DNA of 64,000 nt from CAKZQX01 sp034436755 (GTDB taxonomy: Bacteria; Chloroflexota; Chloroflexia; Chloroflexales; Chloroflexaceae): NCBI GenBank assembly GCA_034436755.1, contig DAOTVB010000127.1:1-64000 (forward strand). The letters are read 5' to 3'. Position numbers and translations under genes: made by a program. Positions 41,580 to 49,571 of this stretch are shown here, piece after piece (position 1 is the first letter of the stretch; every line of letters starts with the position of its first letter). Below the pieces are notes generated by a model. It was not told the origin of the DNA and did no database searches. It saw nothing but the letters and a program-made list of their open reading frames with translations.

Positions 41580-42097
41580 GAAAGTTCCTTTCTAGTTCTA
41601 CTGCATAGCAGGATACGTGTGTCAGATGAACGCTAATATTGATCGTGAAAGAGCAAACGTGATTGCGCGAAAGCTCTGCACATCTTAAAACTTCGTAAAA
41701 TAATGTACCACAGCGCACAGTATCTGTCAACAATTTGCACAGCTTTACACCGCTGCAATTTCTGTGCAAATAGGACTACCCGGTCCGGAATGGGCTGATA
41801 TGGATCTGTTTATGCCCTACTTTTGCACACCTTAACCTGTGCAAATCATTCCGCGACGTGGTACCCCGATATCTGGTCCTATTCGCCCGGTCTGGCAACA
41901 GGCGTCCGAGTCCTGTCAACCGGTATAGAGTTATTTTACTACATTCCCGCGTATTTGCGAAGGAACTCCGAGTGAAAGAATGATCATAGCGGCATTATTC
42001 TTTATTTCAGGCCATGAATATACACTGATGGAAACAGACTGACATGCTTGCCCGGCAGTGTCCTACCGCCTATGCCATATCCATTTGTCGCCGAATG
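41580..42097. other. AT-rich intergenic region with repeated TTTGCACA/TGTGCAAA sites
   Basis: 518 bp upstream of the MshEN-like gene (minus). It holds the two inverted-repeat sites at 41733-41771 and 41822-41845. No gene is seen. Confidence 0.55.
41733..41845. promoter_or_regulatory. two operator-like inverted repeats TTTGCACA...TGTGCAAA
   Basis: ATTTGCACAG (41733-41742) pairs with CTGTGCAAAT (41762-41771). TTTGCACA (41822-41829) pairs with TGTGCAAA (41838-41845). The same half-site used four times in two palindromes suggests binding sites of a dimeric regulator, 150-270 bp upstream of the MshEN-like gene. The regulator is not identified. Confidence 0.45.
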
Positions 42098-42535
42098 CTA
42101 CCGACGGCGCTCAATCCGATCAAGCGCGGCATTCCAGGCTTTCATCCGCTCCATATCACCACCGGCATCCGGATGATGCAACCGCGCCATTGCCTTCCGA
42201 ATCACATTCGCTTCGTCCTCGGTAATGGCACCTACCAACGCCCCCAGATCAACCGGAGCGGGGGCATCCATTTCAACCCCGGCTTTGAGGGCCCGGTCGC
42301 GCCACATATCCCGCTCAATGGTCAGCGCCGTATTTTCGCGCATGGTTTCGGTCAGCGTGACAACCATCTTGGCATGGGCGCGCACTGCTTCTTCGGCGGC
42401 AGTCTGGGCCTTCTTCAGTTGGCGCAGTAACCCGCGATTCATTGTATGGGCTTCTTCCAACTCACGTACCAGCAACTCTCGCTCACGCTCCGCAGTGCTA
42501 TTACTGGTTGATGATGGGTTATCTGACGATGTCAC
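42098..42535 (-). CDS. coiled-coil protein with C-terminal J-like HPD motif
   Basis: 145 residues. The N-terminal 20 residues are Ser/Asn-rich. Residues about 20-85 form a long charged coiled coil (ERERELLVRELEEAHTMNRG). The C-terminal part ITEDEANVIRKAMARLHHPD, then AGGDMERMKAWNAALDRIE, closely follows the helix II-HPD-helix III pattern of J-domains (HPDaGGD-x2-MK-x2-NAA). It could recruit a DnaK-type chaperone. The start is GTG at 42535 with AGGAGGAG upstream. The closest family is not certain. Confidence 0.72.
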   Translation of the reverse strand: MTSSDNPSSTSNSTAERERELLVRELEEAHTMNRGLLRQLKKAQTAAEEAVRAHAKMVVTLTETMRENTALTIERDMWRDRALKAGVEMDAPAPVDLGALVGAITEDEANVIRKAMARLHHPDAGGDMERMKAWNAALDRIERRR

Positions 42536-43158
42536 AAACTCCTCCTGTCTGTTTCAGCCAGGAACGGATCACGTTGCGTGTCCACTCGAGATATCTCAGG
42601 AAACTATGTTATAGCATACTCCTCGCAGGGGACTTTTTGCAAGTGCTCCAGACCCAGGTTGCGAAAATGTTATCGTTTTGTCTCCGCGCATATCCGTCCG
42701 TCATCCAGACGCGTTACGCGGTCCCCCGCAAACGGAGCTTTGCGCCTCCGGCAGGGTGAAACGCCTACAGCGTAGATCATGGCAGAAACGGCTGCCGAAT
42801 AGCAGCCGTGGGGAAGCCGGGGAGCAACGGTGGGGAAGTGGGAGGTATTGTAGAGGATGTAGATAAGATGCAGATGCCCGTTGCACACATCTTGTATTCC
42901 ATTTGTTAGCATGAGTTTAGCAGTACCGGGGCCGGCCGCCATCGGCCACAGGCGGGAAGTGTGGTTCGGTCGTACGGCGGAGACAAACTAAGGGTTTTCT
43001 TGATTACGACGGGCAAGCAATGGTACAATAAGGCCAGAGGATAGACCACTCCCTACCCGGCAATGAACGTAACATCCAGACCCACCCGGTAAACATCTGG
43101 TTTCATCCGGGCGCTGTCGCCCACTGCCACCAAGCTCAGTTGAAATGTAAAGGCTGCC
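42536..43158. other. intergenic region with an element fragment
   Basis: 623 bp. It contains the family I fragment at 42708-42760; the rest shows no gene or RNA. The gatA promoter must lie near its right end. Confidence 0.5.
42708..42760 (+). repeat. family I element, left-end fragment (J)
   Basis: GACGCGTTACGCGGT at 42708-42722, then a spacer and the left half of the outer stem (GCGCCTCCGGCAGGGTGAAA). The arrangement equals the second fragment at 37077-37135. No hairpin or right end remains. Confidence 0.65.
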
Positions 43159-44622
43159 ATGAATGATCTACATACCCTGACGATTACCGAAGCCCGCGCT
43201 GCACTGGATGCCGGCGATATCTCCTCCGTTGCCCTGACGGAGGCATGCCTGGAACGGATCAACTCGCTCGAACAGCAGTTGCAGGCATTTCTCACCGTTA
43301 CCGCTGAACTGGCCCTGGAGCAGGCCCGCGCCGCCGATGCGCGCCGGGGAAGTGCCGGGGCAGCCGGATCTGCGCCGCTGCTGGGTATTCCCGTCGCAAT
43401 TAAAGATCTGATCGCCACGAAGGGCATCCGCACCACCTGTGCCTCACGCATCCTGGAAACGTTTGTACCGCCCTACGATGCCACCGTTATCACCCGCCTG
43501 CGCCACGCTGGAGCGGTATTGATGGGCAAAACCAACTGTGATGAGTTTGGCATGGGCTCGAGTAATGAGAACAGCGGCTATGCGCTCTGCCGGAACCCGT
43601 GGGATCTGGCACGCGTCCCGGGTGGGAGTAGCGGCGGTAGCGCGGCAGCAATTGCGGCGGGTGAGGCGCTGGGTAGCCTGGGCACCGATACCGGCGGCAG
43701 TATTCGCCAGCCGGCAGCGCTGTGCGGCATCTGCGGGATCAAGCCTACCTATGGACGGGTCAGCCGCTATGGACTGGTGGCGTATGGTTCATCGCTTGAC
43801 CAGATCGGCCCGATGGCGCGCACGGTCGCGGATGTGGCCCTGATGTTGCAAACAATCGCCGGGCATGATCCGTTGGACGGTACCAGCACGCCCCAGGCGC
43901 TCCCCGACTATAGTGCAGCGCTGACGGGCGATATTCGCGGGCTGCGGATCGGCGTCCCCCAGGAATATTTTGTCGAGGGGATGGATGCCAGTGTCGAGCA
44001 GATCACGCGCGAAGCGATTGCGGCGCTCCGTGACCTGGGAGCCGAACTGGTTGATGTTTCGCTGCCACATACGCGCTATGCCCTGCCGACCTACTACATT
44101 ATTGCGCCCGCCGAGGCCAGCGCAAACCTGGCCCGCTACGATGGCATTCGCTATGGCCCACGCGCCGAAGGGGGCGGTATGTGGGAAGAGATCGAACAGA
44201 CGCGGGGGCAGTGGTTTGGCCCGGAGGTGCGCCGCCGGATCATGCTGGGCACCTACACGCTCTCAGCCGGCTACTACGATGCCTACTACCGCCGCGCGCA
44301 GCAGGTACGCACGCTGATCCGCCGTGACTTTGAAACGGCCTTCGCCAAGGTTGATCTGCTGGTTACACCCACATCACCAACGGTGGCCTTCGCCATCGGC
44401 CAGAAGATTGATAATCCGCTGGCGATGTACCTGAGTGACGTGTTTACGCTGACGAGTAACCTGGCGGGCGTACCGGGGTTAGCGCTGCCCTGCGGTTTTA
44501 GCGAAGGGCTACCGGTTGGTATGCAACTCCTGGGCAAATTCTTCGACGAGGCGACCCTGCTGCGGGTCGGCGATGCATACCAGCGCGTGACAAACTGGCA
44601 CACGCAGCAACCGGTGCTGTGA
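43159..44622 (+). CDS. gatA: Asp/Glu-tRNA amidotransferase subunit A
   Basis: 487 residues, full length. It is the amidase subunit that hydrolyses glutamine and passes ammonia to mischarged Glu-tRNA(Gln)/Asp-tRNA(Asn). The amidase-signature triad is intact: K82 (AIKDLIATKG), cis-Ser S157 (GGSSGGSAAA) and nucleophile S181 (TDTGGSIRQP). The C-terminal NLAGVPGLALPCGF and GLPVGMQLLGKFFDE are typical of GatA. gatB and gatC are not adjacent, which is common outside Firmicutes. AAAGG precedes the ATG. Confidence 0.97.
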   Translation: MNDLHTLTITEARAALDAGDISSVALTEACLERINSLEQQLQAFLTVTAELALEQARAADARRGSAGAAGSAPLLGIPVAIKDLIATKGIRTTCASRILETFVPPYDATVITRLRHAGAVLMGKTNCDEFGMGSSNENSGYALCRNPWDLARVPGGSSGGSAAAIAAGEALGSLGTDTGGSIRQPAALCGICGIKPTYGRVSRYGLVAYGSSLDQIGPMARTVADVALMLQTIAGHDPLDGTSTPQALPDYSAALTGDIRGLRIGVPQEYFVEGMDASVEQITREAIAALRDLGAELVDVSLPHTRYALPTYYIIAPAEASANLARYDGIRYGPRAEGGGMWEEIEQTRGQWFGPEVRRRIMLGTYTLSAGYYDAYYRRAQQVRTLIRRDFETAFAKVDLLVTPTSPTVAFAIGQKIDNPLAMYLSDVFTLTSNLAGVPGLALPCGFSEGLPVGMQLLGKFFDEATLLRVGDAYQRVTNWHTQQPVL

Positions 44623-44636
44623 TAAAAGGACAAGCT

Positions 44637-45059
44637 GTGGATCCTGTAGCTGCGGAACATCTGGCCGAACAACTTGCGACGCAGCGTACCCTCATCTGTG
44701 CGCGCGTGACCACCCGGCTGCTGCTGACCTTTCCCGAACTGGTGCAGACCCTCCGCATGGAGGCAGCCACATCGGTTGAGGCGCGGCTCTCCGAAGTTGC
44801 GTCCGAGCGTATGTATGAACTAGTGCGGGCGATCCTGCTGTTTGGCCTGCCCAACCTGGCCGAGCAGGAGCTACGCTGGGCTGTCGGTGTGCTCCCCCGA
44901 AGCGGCGTTACCACTGAACACCAGGCGGCAATGATCCGCTGGTTTTTTGAAGAAACCCGCCAGATCGGGCTGGAACCGGCGGAAATTGCCATAACGCAGG
45001 AGTTGGAACAGTATATGCTGGATCTCCTGACAACGCTGACGCACACGCCCTCCAGTTGA
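44637..45059 (+). CDS. protein of unknown function downstream of gatA
   Basis: 140 residues, almost all helical (VAAEHLAEQLATQRTLICAR; ELVQTLRMEAATSVEARLSE; LEQYMLDLLTTL), soluble. No family is recognised. The frame is open back to 44619, overlapping the gatA stop. The likely start is GTG 44637, which has AAAAGGA 6 nt upstream. The 14-bp gap to gatA points to co-transcription. Confidence 0.7.
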   Translation: MDPVAAEHLAEQLATQRTLICARVTTRLLLTFPELVQTLRMEAATSVEARLSEVASERMYELVRAILLFGLPNLAEQELRWAVGVLPRSGVTTEHQAAMIRWFFEETRQIGLEPAEIAITQELEQYMLDLLTTLTHTPSS

Positions 45060-45249
45060 GCCGGTTCCACCTTGCCAGAGACAAAATTCCTTGCCGGATC
45101 AATGCGCTCGTAATGTATATAGGAAGAACAGATAAACACCGGACAAAGAACAAACCGATTGTTCGATAATAGAGCACCAGAGACGTTTTGTTCTGTGTTT
45201 CTTTAGTTCTGTGTTTTCTAGTAGTTGATGAATATTTAGGGGATTATTT

Positions 45250-45657
45250 ATGCTCTCTGATAGTGAGATCCGCGATATGTTTACGCGCAAGGGCACAATT
45301 GCCGTCGTGGGGTTAAGCGACCGATCCAGCCGTGCCTCACACAGCGTGGCGCGCTTCCTGCAACGCGAGGGACATCGCATTATCCCGGTGAATCCTACGT
45401 TGCAGGGGCCGGTGCTGGGTGAACAACCCTACGCCCGCCTACGCGATGTCGATGTTCCGGTGGATATCGTCGATATTTTTCGCCGCTCGGAGCATGTGCC
45501 CGAGATTGTCGAAGATGCTATCGCCATTGGCGCGCAGGTTATCTGGATGCAACTGGGAATTATGCATGCGGAGGCGGCCGCACGCGCGGAAGCGGCCGGT
45601 CTGGATGTCGTGATGAACCGCTGCACCGCGATTGAGTATGGACGGGTGATGCCATAA
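45250..45657 (+). CDS. CoA-binding-domain protein (YccU-like)
   Basis: 135 residues, one Rossmann-like CoA_binding_2 domain. Signature segments are TIAVVGLSDRSSRASHSVAR, HRIIPVNPT, DVPVDIVDIFRRSEHVPEIV, VIWMQLGI and the final CTAIEY. Such proteins bind CoA; the reaction is unknown. AGGGG precedes the ATG. Confidence 0.92.
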   Translation: MLSDSEIRDMFTRKGTIAVVGLSDRSSRASHSVARFLQREGHRIIPVNPTLQGPVLGEQPYARLRDVDVPVDIVDIFRRSEHVPEIVEDAIAIGAQVIWMQLGIMHAEAAARAEAAGLDVVMNRCTAIEYGRVMP

Positions 45658-45682
45658 CCGGTCCTATCGGCACACTATCTAA

Positions 45683-46013
45683 CACGAGTTACGTGGTTAA
45701 TATGTAAACCGGACGTTTCACTCGATGGAAACCGATTCGCCTGCGGCAGCATAGTTCTGTTTTCTCTCGCCCTGCCGAAGACGCGGCGGGGCGTTTATTC
45801 AGACATAGGCCTGGTTTAGAGACTGTCTGAAAAGGGTTAGTCATGGGGCTATGACCCCGGAGCAGGAGTCCGGGCTTCAGCCGATGTGTGGCCGGAACCG
45901 GCTGAAGCCGGGACTCCTGGGGCGCTGTCCGGTGTCGCAGGGCACCCAGCATGCCGTGTGACCGACGCGAATCATCTTTTCAGACAGTCTCTTAGCTGAC
46001 TACGTAACGCGTG
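45683..46013. mobile_element. family I element, copy K, carrying two nested inverted repeats
   Basis: 331 bp. Outer ends CACGAGTTACGTGGT and the complement of CACGCGTTACGTAGT. Inside lies a second element with perfect 17-bp ends AGAGACTGTCTGAAAAG (45818-45834) and its complement (45976-45992), bordered by TTA on both sides. Inside that lies a GGAGTCCGGGCTT-family inverted repeat (45863-45882 / 45900-45919). The order gives three successive insertions. Confidence 0.85.
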
Positions 46014-46626
46014 TTATCAGAATACATTTTCCCCACCTTTCACCAGATCTTATGAAAAGTTGACCATCCACGGCAGTAGTGTGCGCAGTGCCGGCTTTAA
46101 GCGGTTTCGGATCAGTCCAACCACCTGAAACCGGCGCTACGTGCCGTATACGCGGGAGCCATCCTGGTCTTCATCCGCATGCGCAGCAGTATCTCCGTCT
46201 CTGCCCAGAGAGACATTTCCGATACGAGAACACACTGCGAACACGCAAAAGCCTATCCCTGCCGAAAGAAACTGCCTCCGCAGCAAGGAGACCACCCCCT
46301 GATTGCCCATGTTGTCACGATGAGAATTGTGGGAGAAAAGCGGAGATCGGAATAACCCGCGCGGTTGATCCGTATGGCTTCAGAATGCCCTACATGTCCG
46401 TTTTAGTGCGACGATGATATACACTGGAATATCCGCCAGACATGGGTGGAATTTAACCCAAAGGTGTGCTATACTCAACAGTGCATACTTTAGCGAAAAA
46501 CGGTTCGTAGCACTTCCTGTTGTGTCAGGTTCCTTTTAACTTGTTTGCTATCCGTTATGTCTCGTCAGGTCTGTCCCGGTCTGTACAGGCAAAATCTGTT
46601 CATGGTTGCTACACACCAGTTGCCAA

Positions 46627-46656
46627 CATAGTTCGTGACATAGTTCGTGACATAGG
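46627..46656 (+). repeat. 12-bp direct repeat upstream of methyltransferase gene
   Basis: ACATAGTTCGTG occurs twice in tandem, followed by a third start (ACATAGG), ending just before the ribosome binding site AGGAG at 46661. It could be an operator or a replication-slip duplication. Confidence 0.6.
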
Positions 46657-46675
46657 CGCGAGGAGCGTTCAACGT

Positions 46676-47509
46676 ATGGATATGGAAGAATTTGTTCATC
46701 CGGATGATATCGCTGATCTGGTACCGATTGACAAGCCGAATGCCGCCCGGATGTATGACTACTGTCTGGGGGGGTTTCACTCCTTTGAGGTTGATCAGCA
46801 GGCGGCCGAGCAGATGCTGGCGTTTTATCCCGATGTGAAGCAGATTGCGCTGGCCAACCGGGCCTTTCTGCGGCGGGCAGTAGCGTGTATGCTAGAGCAG
46901 GGAATTGACCAGTTTCTGGATATCGGGTCAGGGCTACCAACTGTGGGGAATGTACATACGATGGCGCAGGAGGCTAACCCGGATGCGCGGGTCGTCTACG
47001 TCGATATCGACCCGGTAGCGGTAGAACATAGTAAACTTCTGCTCAAAGATAATCCGAATGCGCTGGCACTTCAGGCAGATGCCCACTACCCGGAAATCAT
47101 CCTGAACAACCCGGATGTGCGGCAGTTGCTGGACTTTACCCGGCCAATCGGGGTGATGTTCATTGCTGTGCTGCAATTTGTTACCGATGATGCAAAAGCC
47201 TATCATGCCGTAAGGACAGTCCGCGATGCGCTGGTATCGGGTAGTTCTATAGCGATTGCGCATTACACGAATGCCCAGGAAAAAGTCCCTGCAAATATCA
47301 TGACCAAATTTGAAGATATCTATAATCGTGCTGCGCTGCCGATACGCGCACGGTCGCATCAAGAGATTGCAACCTTCTTTGCCGGTCTGGAACTGGTTGA
47401 GCCGGGACTGGTGTACGTTCCCCAATGGCGCCCCCAGACATCCAAAGAAATCTTCCTGAATGAGCCGGAGCGAGCATGCAACTTTGCCGGGGTTGGACGC
47501 AAACCGTGA
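46676..47509 (+). CDS. SAM-dependent methyltransferase, PF04672-like
   Basis: 277 residues. The N-terminus DKPNAARMYDYCLGGFHSFE and LANRAFLRRAVACMLEQGID, motif I FLDIGSGLPTVGNVH and the following VVYVDIDPVAVEHSKLLL are characteristic of the family typical of actinomycetes (Methyltransf_19). The substrate is unknown. The start at 46676 (MDMEEF) has AGGAG upstream; the open frame back to 46520 crosses the direct repeat and is not used. The histidine kinase gene starts 34 bp after the stop. Confidence 0.87.
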   Translation: MDMEEFVHPDDIADLVPIDKPNAARMYDYCLGGFHSFEVDQQAAEQMLAFYPDVKQIALANRAFLRRAVACMLEQGIDQFLDIGSGLPTVGNVHTMAQEANPDARVVYVDIDPVAVEHSKLLLKDNPNALALQADAHYPEIILNNPDVRQLLDFTRPIGVMFIAVLQFVTDDAKAYHAVRTVRDALVSGSSIAIAHYTNAQEKVPANIMTKFEDIYNRAALPIRARSHQEIATFFAGLELVEPGLVYVPQWRPQTSKEIFLNEPERACNFAGVGRKP

Positions 47510-47543
47510 GTATAAGCAGAGAGTAGTAAGTATCAGGGTACCT

Positions 47544-49106
47544 ATGAACGAGTGGCAACCAGCAGATCTCTTCTCTACACTCCGTAGCCGCCATGAATGC
47601 ATTGCCGATAGCTGGAGTGATACTGTTTTGCAGACGGGCTTCGGAACACATGATACAGCTACAGCGATAGCCCGCTTCAACGCATTGCTGGATCAGTTTA
47701 CCAGCATACTGGTGACAGAGCCGGTTGATGAGGACGCAGCCCGGACAATCGGGGAAGAACTGGCAAAATTTCACTATCTTCAGCCGGAGACTCTCGGCAA
47801 AACGCAGACGCTGCTGCTCCATATGTTCACTGCCGATCTGCCTGCCGATCAGCTTGTCTTCCTGCTGCCGCGCCTGTCGCGCCTGCTGGGGGCACTTGCC
47901 ACCGGCTTTAATCAGCAGTTCCAGCGCACGATTATTGACGAGCAGCACTCTTCGCGCCGGGCACTGCTGGCAGCCCGTGAGCAGGCAGCGACGGCGCTAG
48001 TTGAGATCAAACAGCGCCTGCGCCTGGTTATTAACAACTTTCCGCTGATCCTCTTTGCCTTTGACCAGGATGGCGTGCTGACGCTGGCCGAAGGTCAGGG
48101 TACCCGCATGTTCGACTATGACATGAAAACGCTGGTGGGGCAGTCGATCTACGATTGGCAGACGGTCTACCCCCAGGTTACGACCAATGTGGAGCGTGCG
48201 CTCCAGGGTGAGGAGTTTAGTACGCGGGTCTATCTGCGCGATGCTGTTTTTGAGACACGCTATGCCCCGCTCCGTCATCAGAGCGGGGAGATCCAGGGGG
48301 TTATCGGGGTGTCGATTGATATTACCGCGCGTGTCCGCGCCGAGGAAGAGCTTGCCCGACTCCAGCGCGCTATTGACCAGCGCATTGAGGCCGAGCGGCT
48401 GCAAATCGCGCAGGAACTGCACGATACGATGTTGCAACAACTGCTTGGCCGCAACTACATGCTTGAGCTGGCCCAGCAAGAGGTCTGCGCGGAACTGCAC
48501 TCCGGCGACCAGATCCGTACTTATATCACGCGCGCACTGGGGGAAACCCGCCGGGACGCGCTGCACATGGTGAAGATATTGCAAGCGCTGATTGCCCGGT
48601 TGCAACCGGCGGGCCTGAATGATATGGGCCTGGTTGTGGCGCTTGAAGGGCACCTGCTGCAGTTGCAGCGCGGGGGTGGCCTGACGATGCCTCGGCTCTC
48701 GTGCGATCTGGACCCGCAGGGGGCGCATGTTCCCTCCACTCTGGCACGCTATCTCTTTCGGGCAGCGCAGGAGGCGCTGGCAAACGCGCTGCAGCATGCC
48801 CAGGCCAGCCATATTCATCTCAGTCTGCAGGTCTATGCCGATGAGATTGTGCTGATGGTGGAGGACAATGGACAGGGATTTCAGGTGCCGGCCCGCCTGA
48901 GCGAGTTCACCCGGAGCAGTCATTTTGGCCTGGCGGAGATGGCCCAACGCATTGAACTGGTCAATGGCGAGGTTTCAATCTGGTCCCAATTTGGACGGGG
49001 CACGGAAGTTATTGTGCGGATACCAGTAACCGCTGAGGCGGGATACTCTGACAGCATGCTGCCACCGGCACACGCGCCCCTGACCGCGACCGTCTCTTCC
49101 GTCTGA
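47544..49106 (+). CDS. sensor histidine kinase (NarL/DegS type) with helical N-terminal domain and PAS
   Basis: 520 residues, soluble. Residues about 1-155 form an all-helical domain of unknown type (LRSRHECIADSWSDTVLQTG). A PAS domain spans about 175-290 (INNFPLILFAFDQDGVLTLA; IGVSIDITARVRAEEEL). The kinase core is of the HisKA_3 class: LQIAQELHDTMLQQLLGRN contains the phospho-histidine followed by Asp, and the ATPase shows FRAAQEALANALQHAQA, VEDNGQGF and GLAEMAQRI. The cognate regulator would be NarL-like and is not in this window. The start 47544 (MNEWQPA) is preferred; the longer frame from 47460 would overlap the methyltransferase gene. Confidence 0.87.
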   Translation: MNEWQPADLFSTLRSRHECIADSWSDTVLQTGFGTHDTATAIARFNALLDQFTSILVTEPVDEDAARTIGEELAKFHYLQPETLGKTQTLLLHMFTADLPADQLVFLLPRLSRLLGALATGFNQQFQRTIIDEQHSSRRALLAAREQAATALVEIKQRLRLVINNFPLILFAFDQDGVLTLAEGQGTRMFDYDMKTLVGQSIYDWQTVYPQVTTNVERALQGEEFSTRVYLRDAVFETRYAPLRHQSGEIQGVIGVSIDITARVRAEEELARLQRAIDQRIEAERLQIAQELHDTMLQQLLGRNYMLELAQQEVCAELHSGDQIRTYITRALGETRRDALHMVKILQALIARLQPAGLNDMGLVVALEGHLLQLQRGGGLTMPRLSCDLDPQGAHVPSTLARYLFRAAQEALANALQHAQASHIHLSLQVYADEIVLMVEDNGQGFQVPARLSEFTRSSHFGLAEMAQRIELVNGEVSIWSQFGRGTEVIVRIPVTAEAGYSDSMLPPAHAPLTATVSSV

Positions 49107-49113
49107 GGAGATA

Positions 49114-49533
49114 TCAGCGCAGTTCCAACGTTCGCTGTACGGTAATGATCTGCCCGGTGAAGTTCCAGCAGACCCGGACATTGGTCTGCTGGAGCATGAT
49201 CGCCCAGACATGCGACTCACCCTGCAGCAGGGTGCAGCCATTCGGGGTCATTCGCGTGGTTACCAGGCCAAACCTGGTCGTGTACCAGTTTTGCACTTCG
49301 GGAAATTGATCAGTTGTGAAATAGGCATAATTCCACTCGATCTGGTCAGGCAGATCGTAGGTGATATCTTCCGATCTAACGGTAGCGTCCGGGTAGTGCA
49401 TCGCCTGCAGATCCTGGCGCAGTGTCAGCAGGGCCAGGGCAATCCCCCCAACCAGCAGGAGCAGCACGACCAACCCGCAACCCCAGAGCCGTTTCCGCAC
49501 CCCACCCGATTCTTTCTGGTTACTGTTTTGCAT
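49114..49533 (-). CDS. small single-pass membrane protein
   Basis: 139 residues. A basic N-terminus (KESGGVRKRLWGCG) leads into one membrane helix (LVVLLLLVGGIALALLTL), then an extracytoplasmic domain with YPDATVRSEDITYDLPDQIE and two conserved-looking cysteines (NGCTLL; VRVCWNF). It resembles uncharacterised proteins only. The start 49533 (MQNSNQKES) is a best guess, as the binding site (AAGAG) is weak. It follows the hybrid kinase gene on the same strand after 38 bp. Confidence 0.65.
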   Translation of the reverse strand: MQNSNQKESGGVRKRLWGCGLVVLLLLVGGIALALLTLRQDLQAMHYPDATVRSEDITYDLPDQIEWNYAYFTTDQFPEVQNWYTTRFGLVTTRMTPNGCTLLQGESHVWAIMLQQTNVRVCWNFTGQIITVQRTLELR

Positions 49534-49571
49534 ATACTTCACACTCTTAAGCAGATTTGCGTTTCCACCAC

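Larger units (their letters stand above)
45658..46675. other. 1-kb intergenic region with nested repeats
   Basis: The left part is filled by the nested element at 45683-46013. The right part (46014-46675) shows no gene; near its end a 12-bp direct repeat (46627-46656) precedes the methyltransferase gene. Confidence 0.6.
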
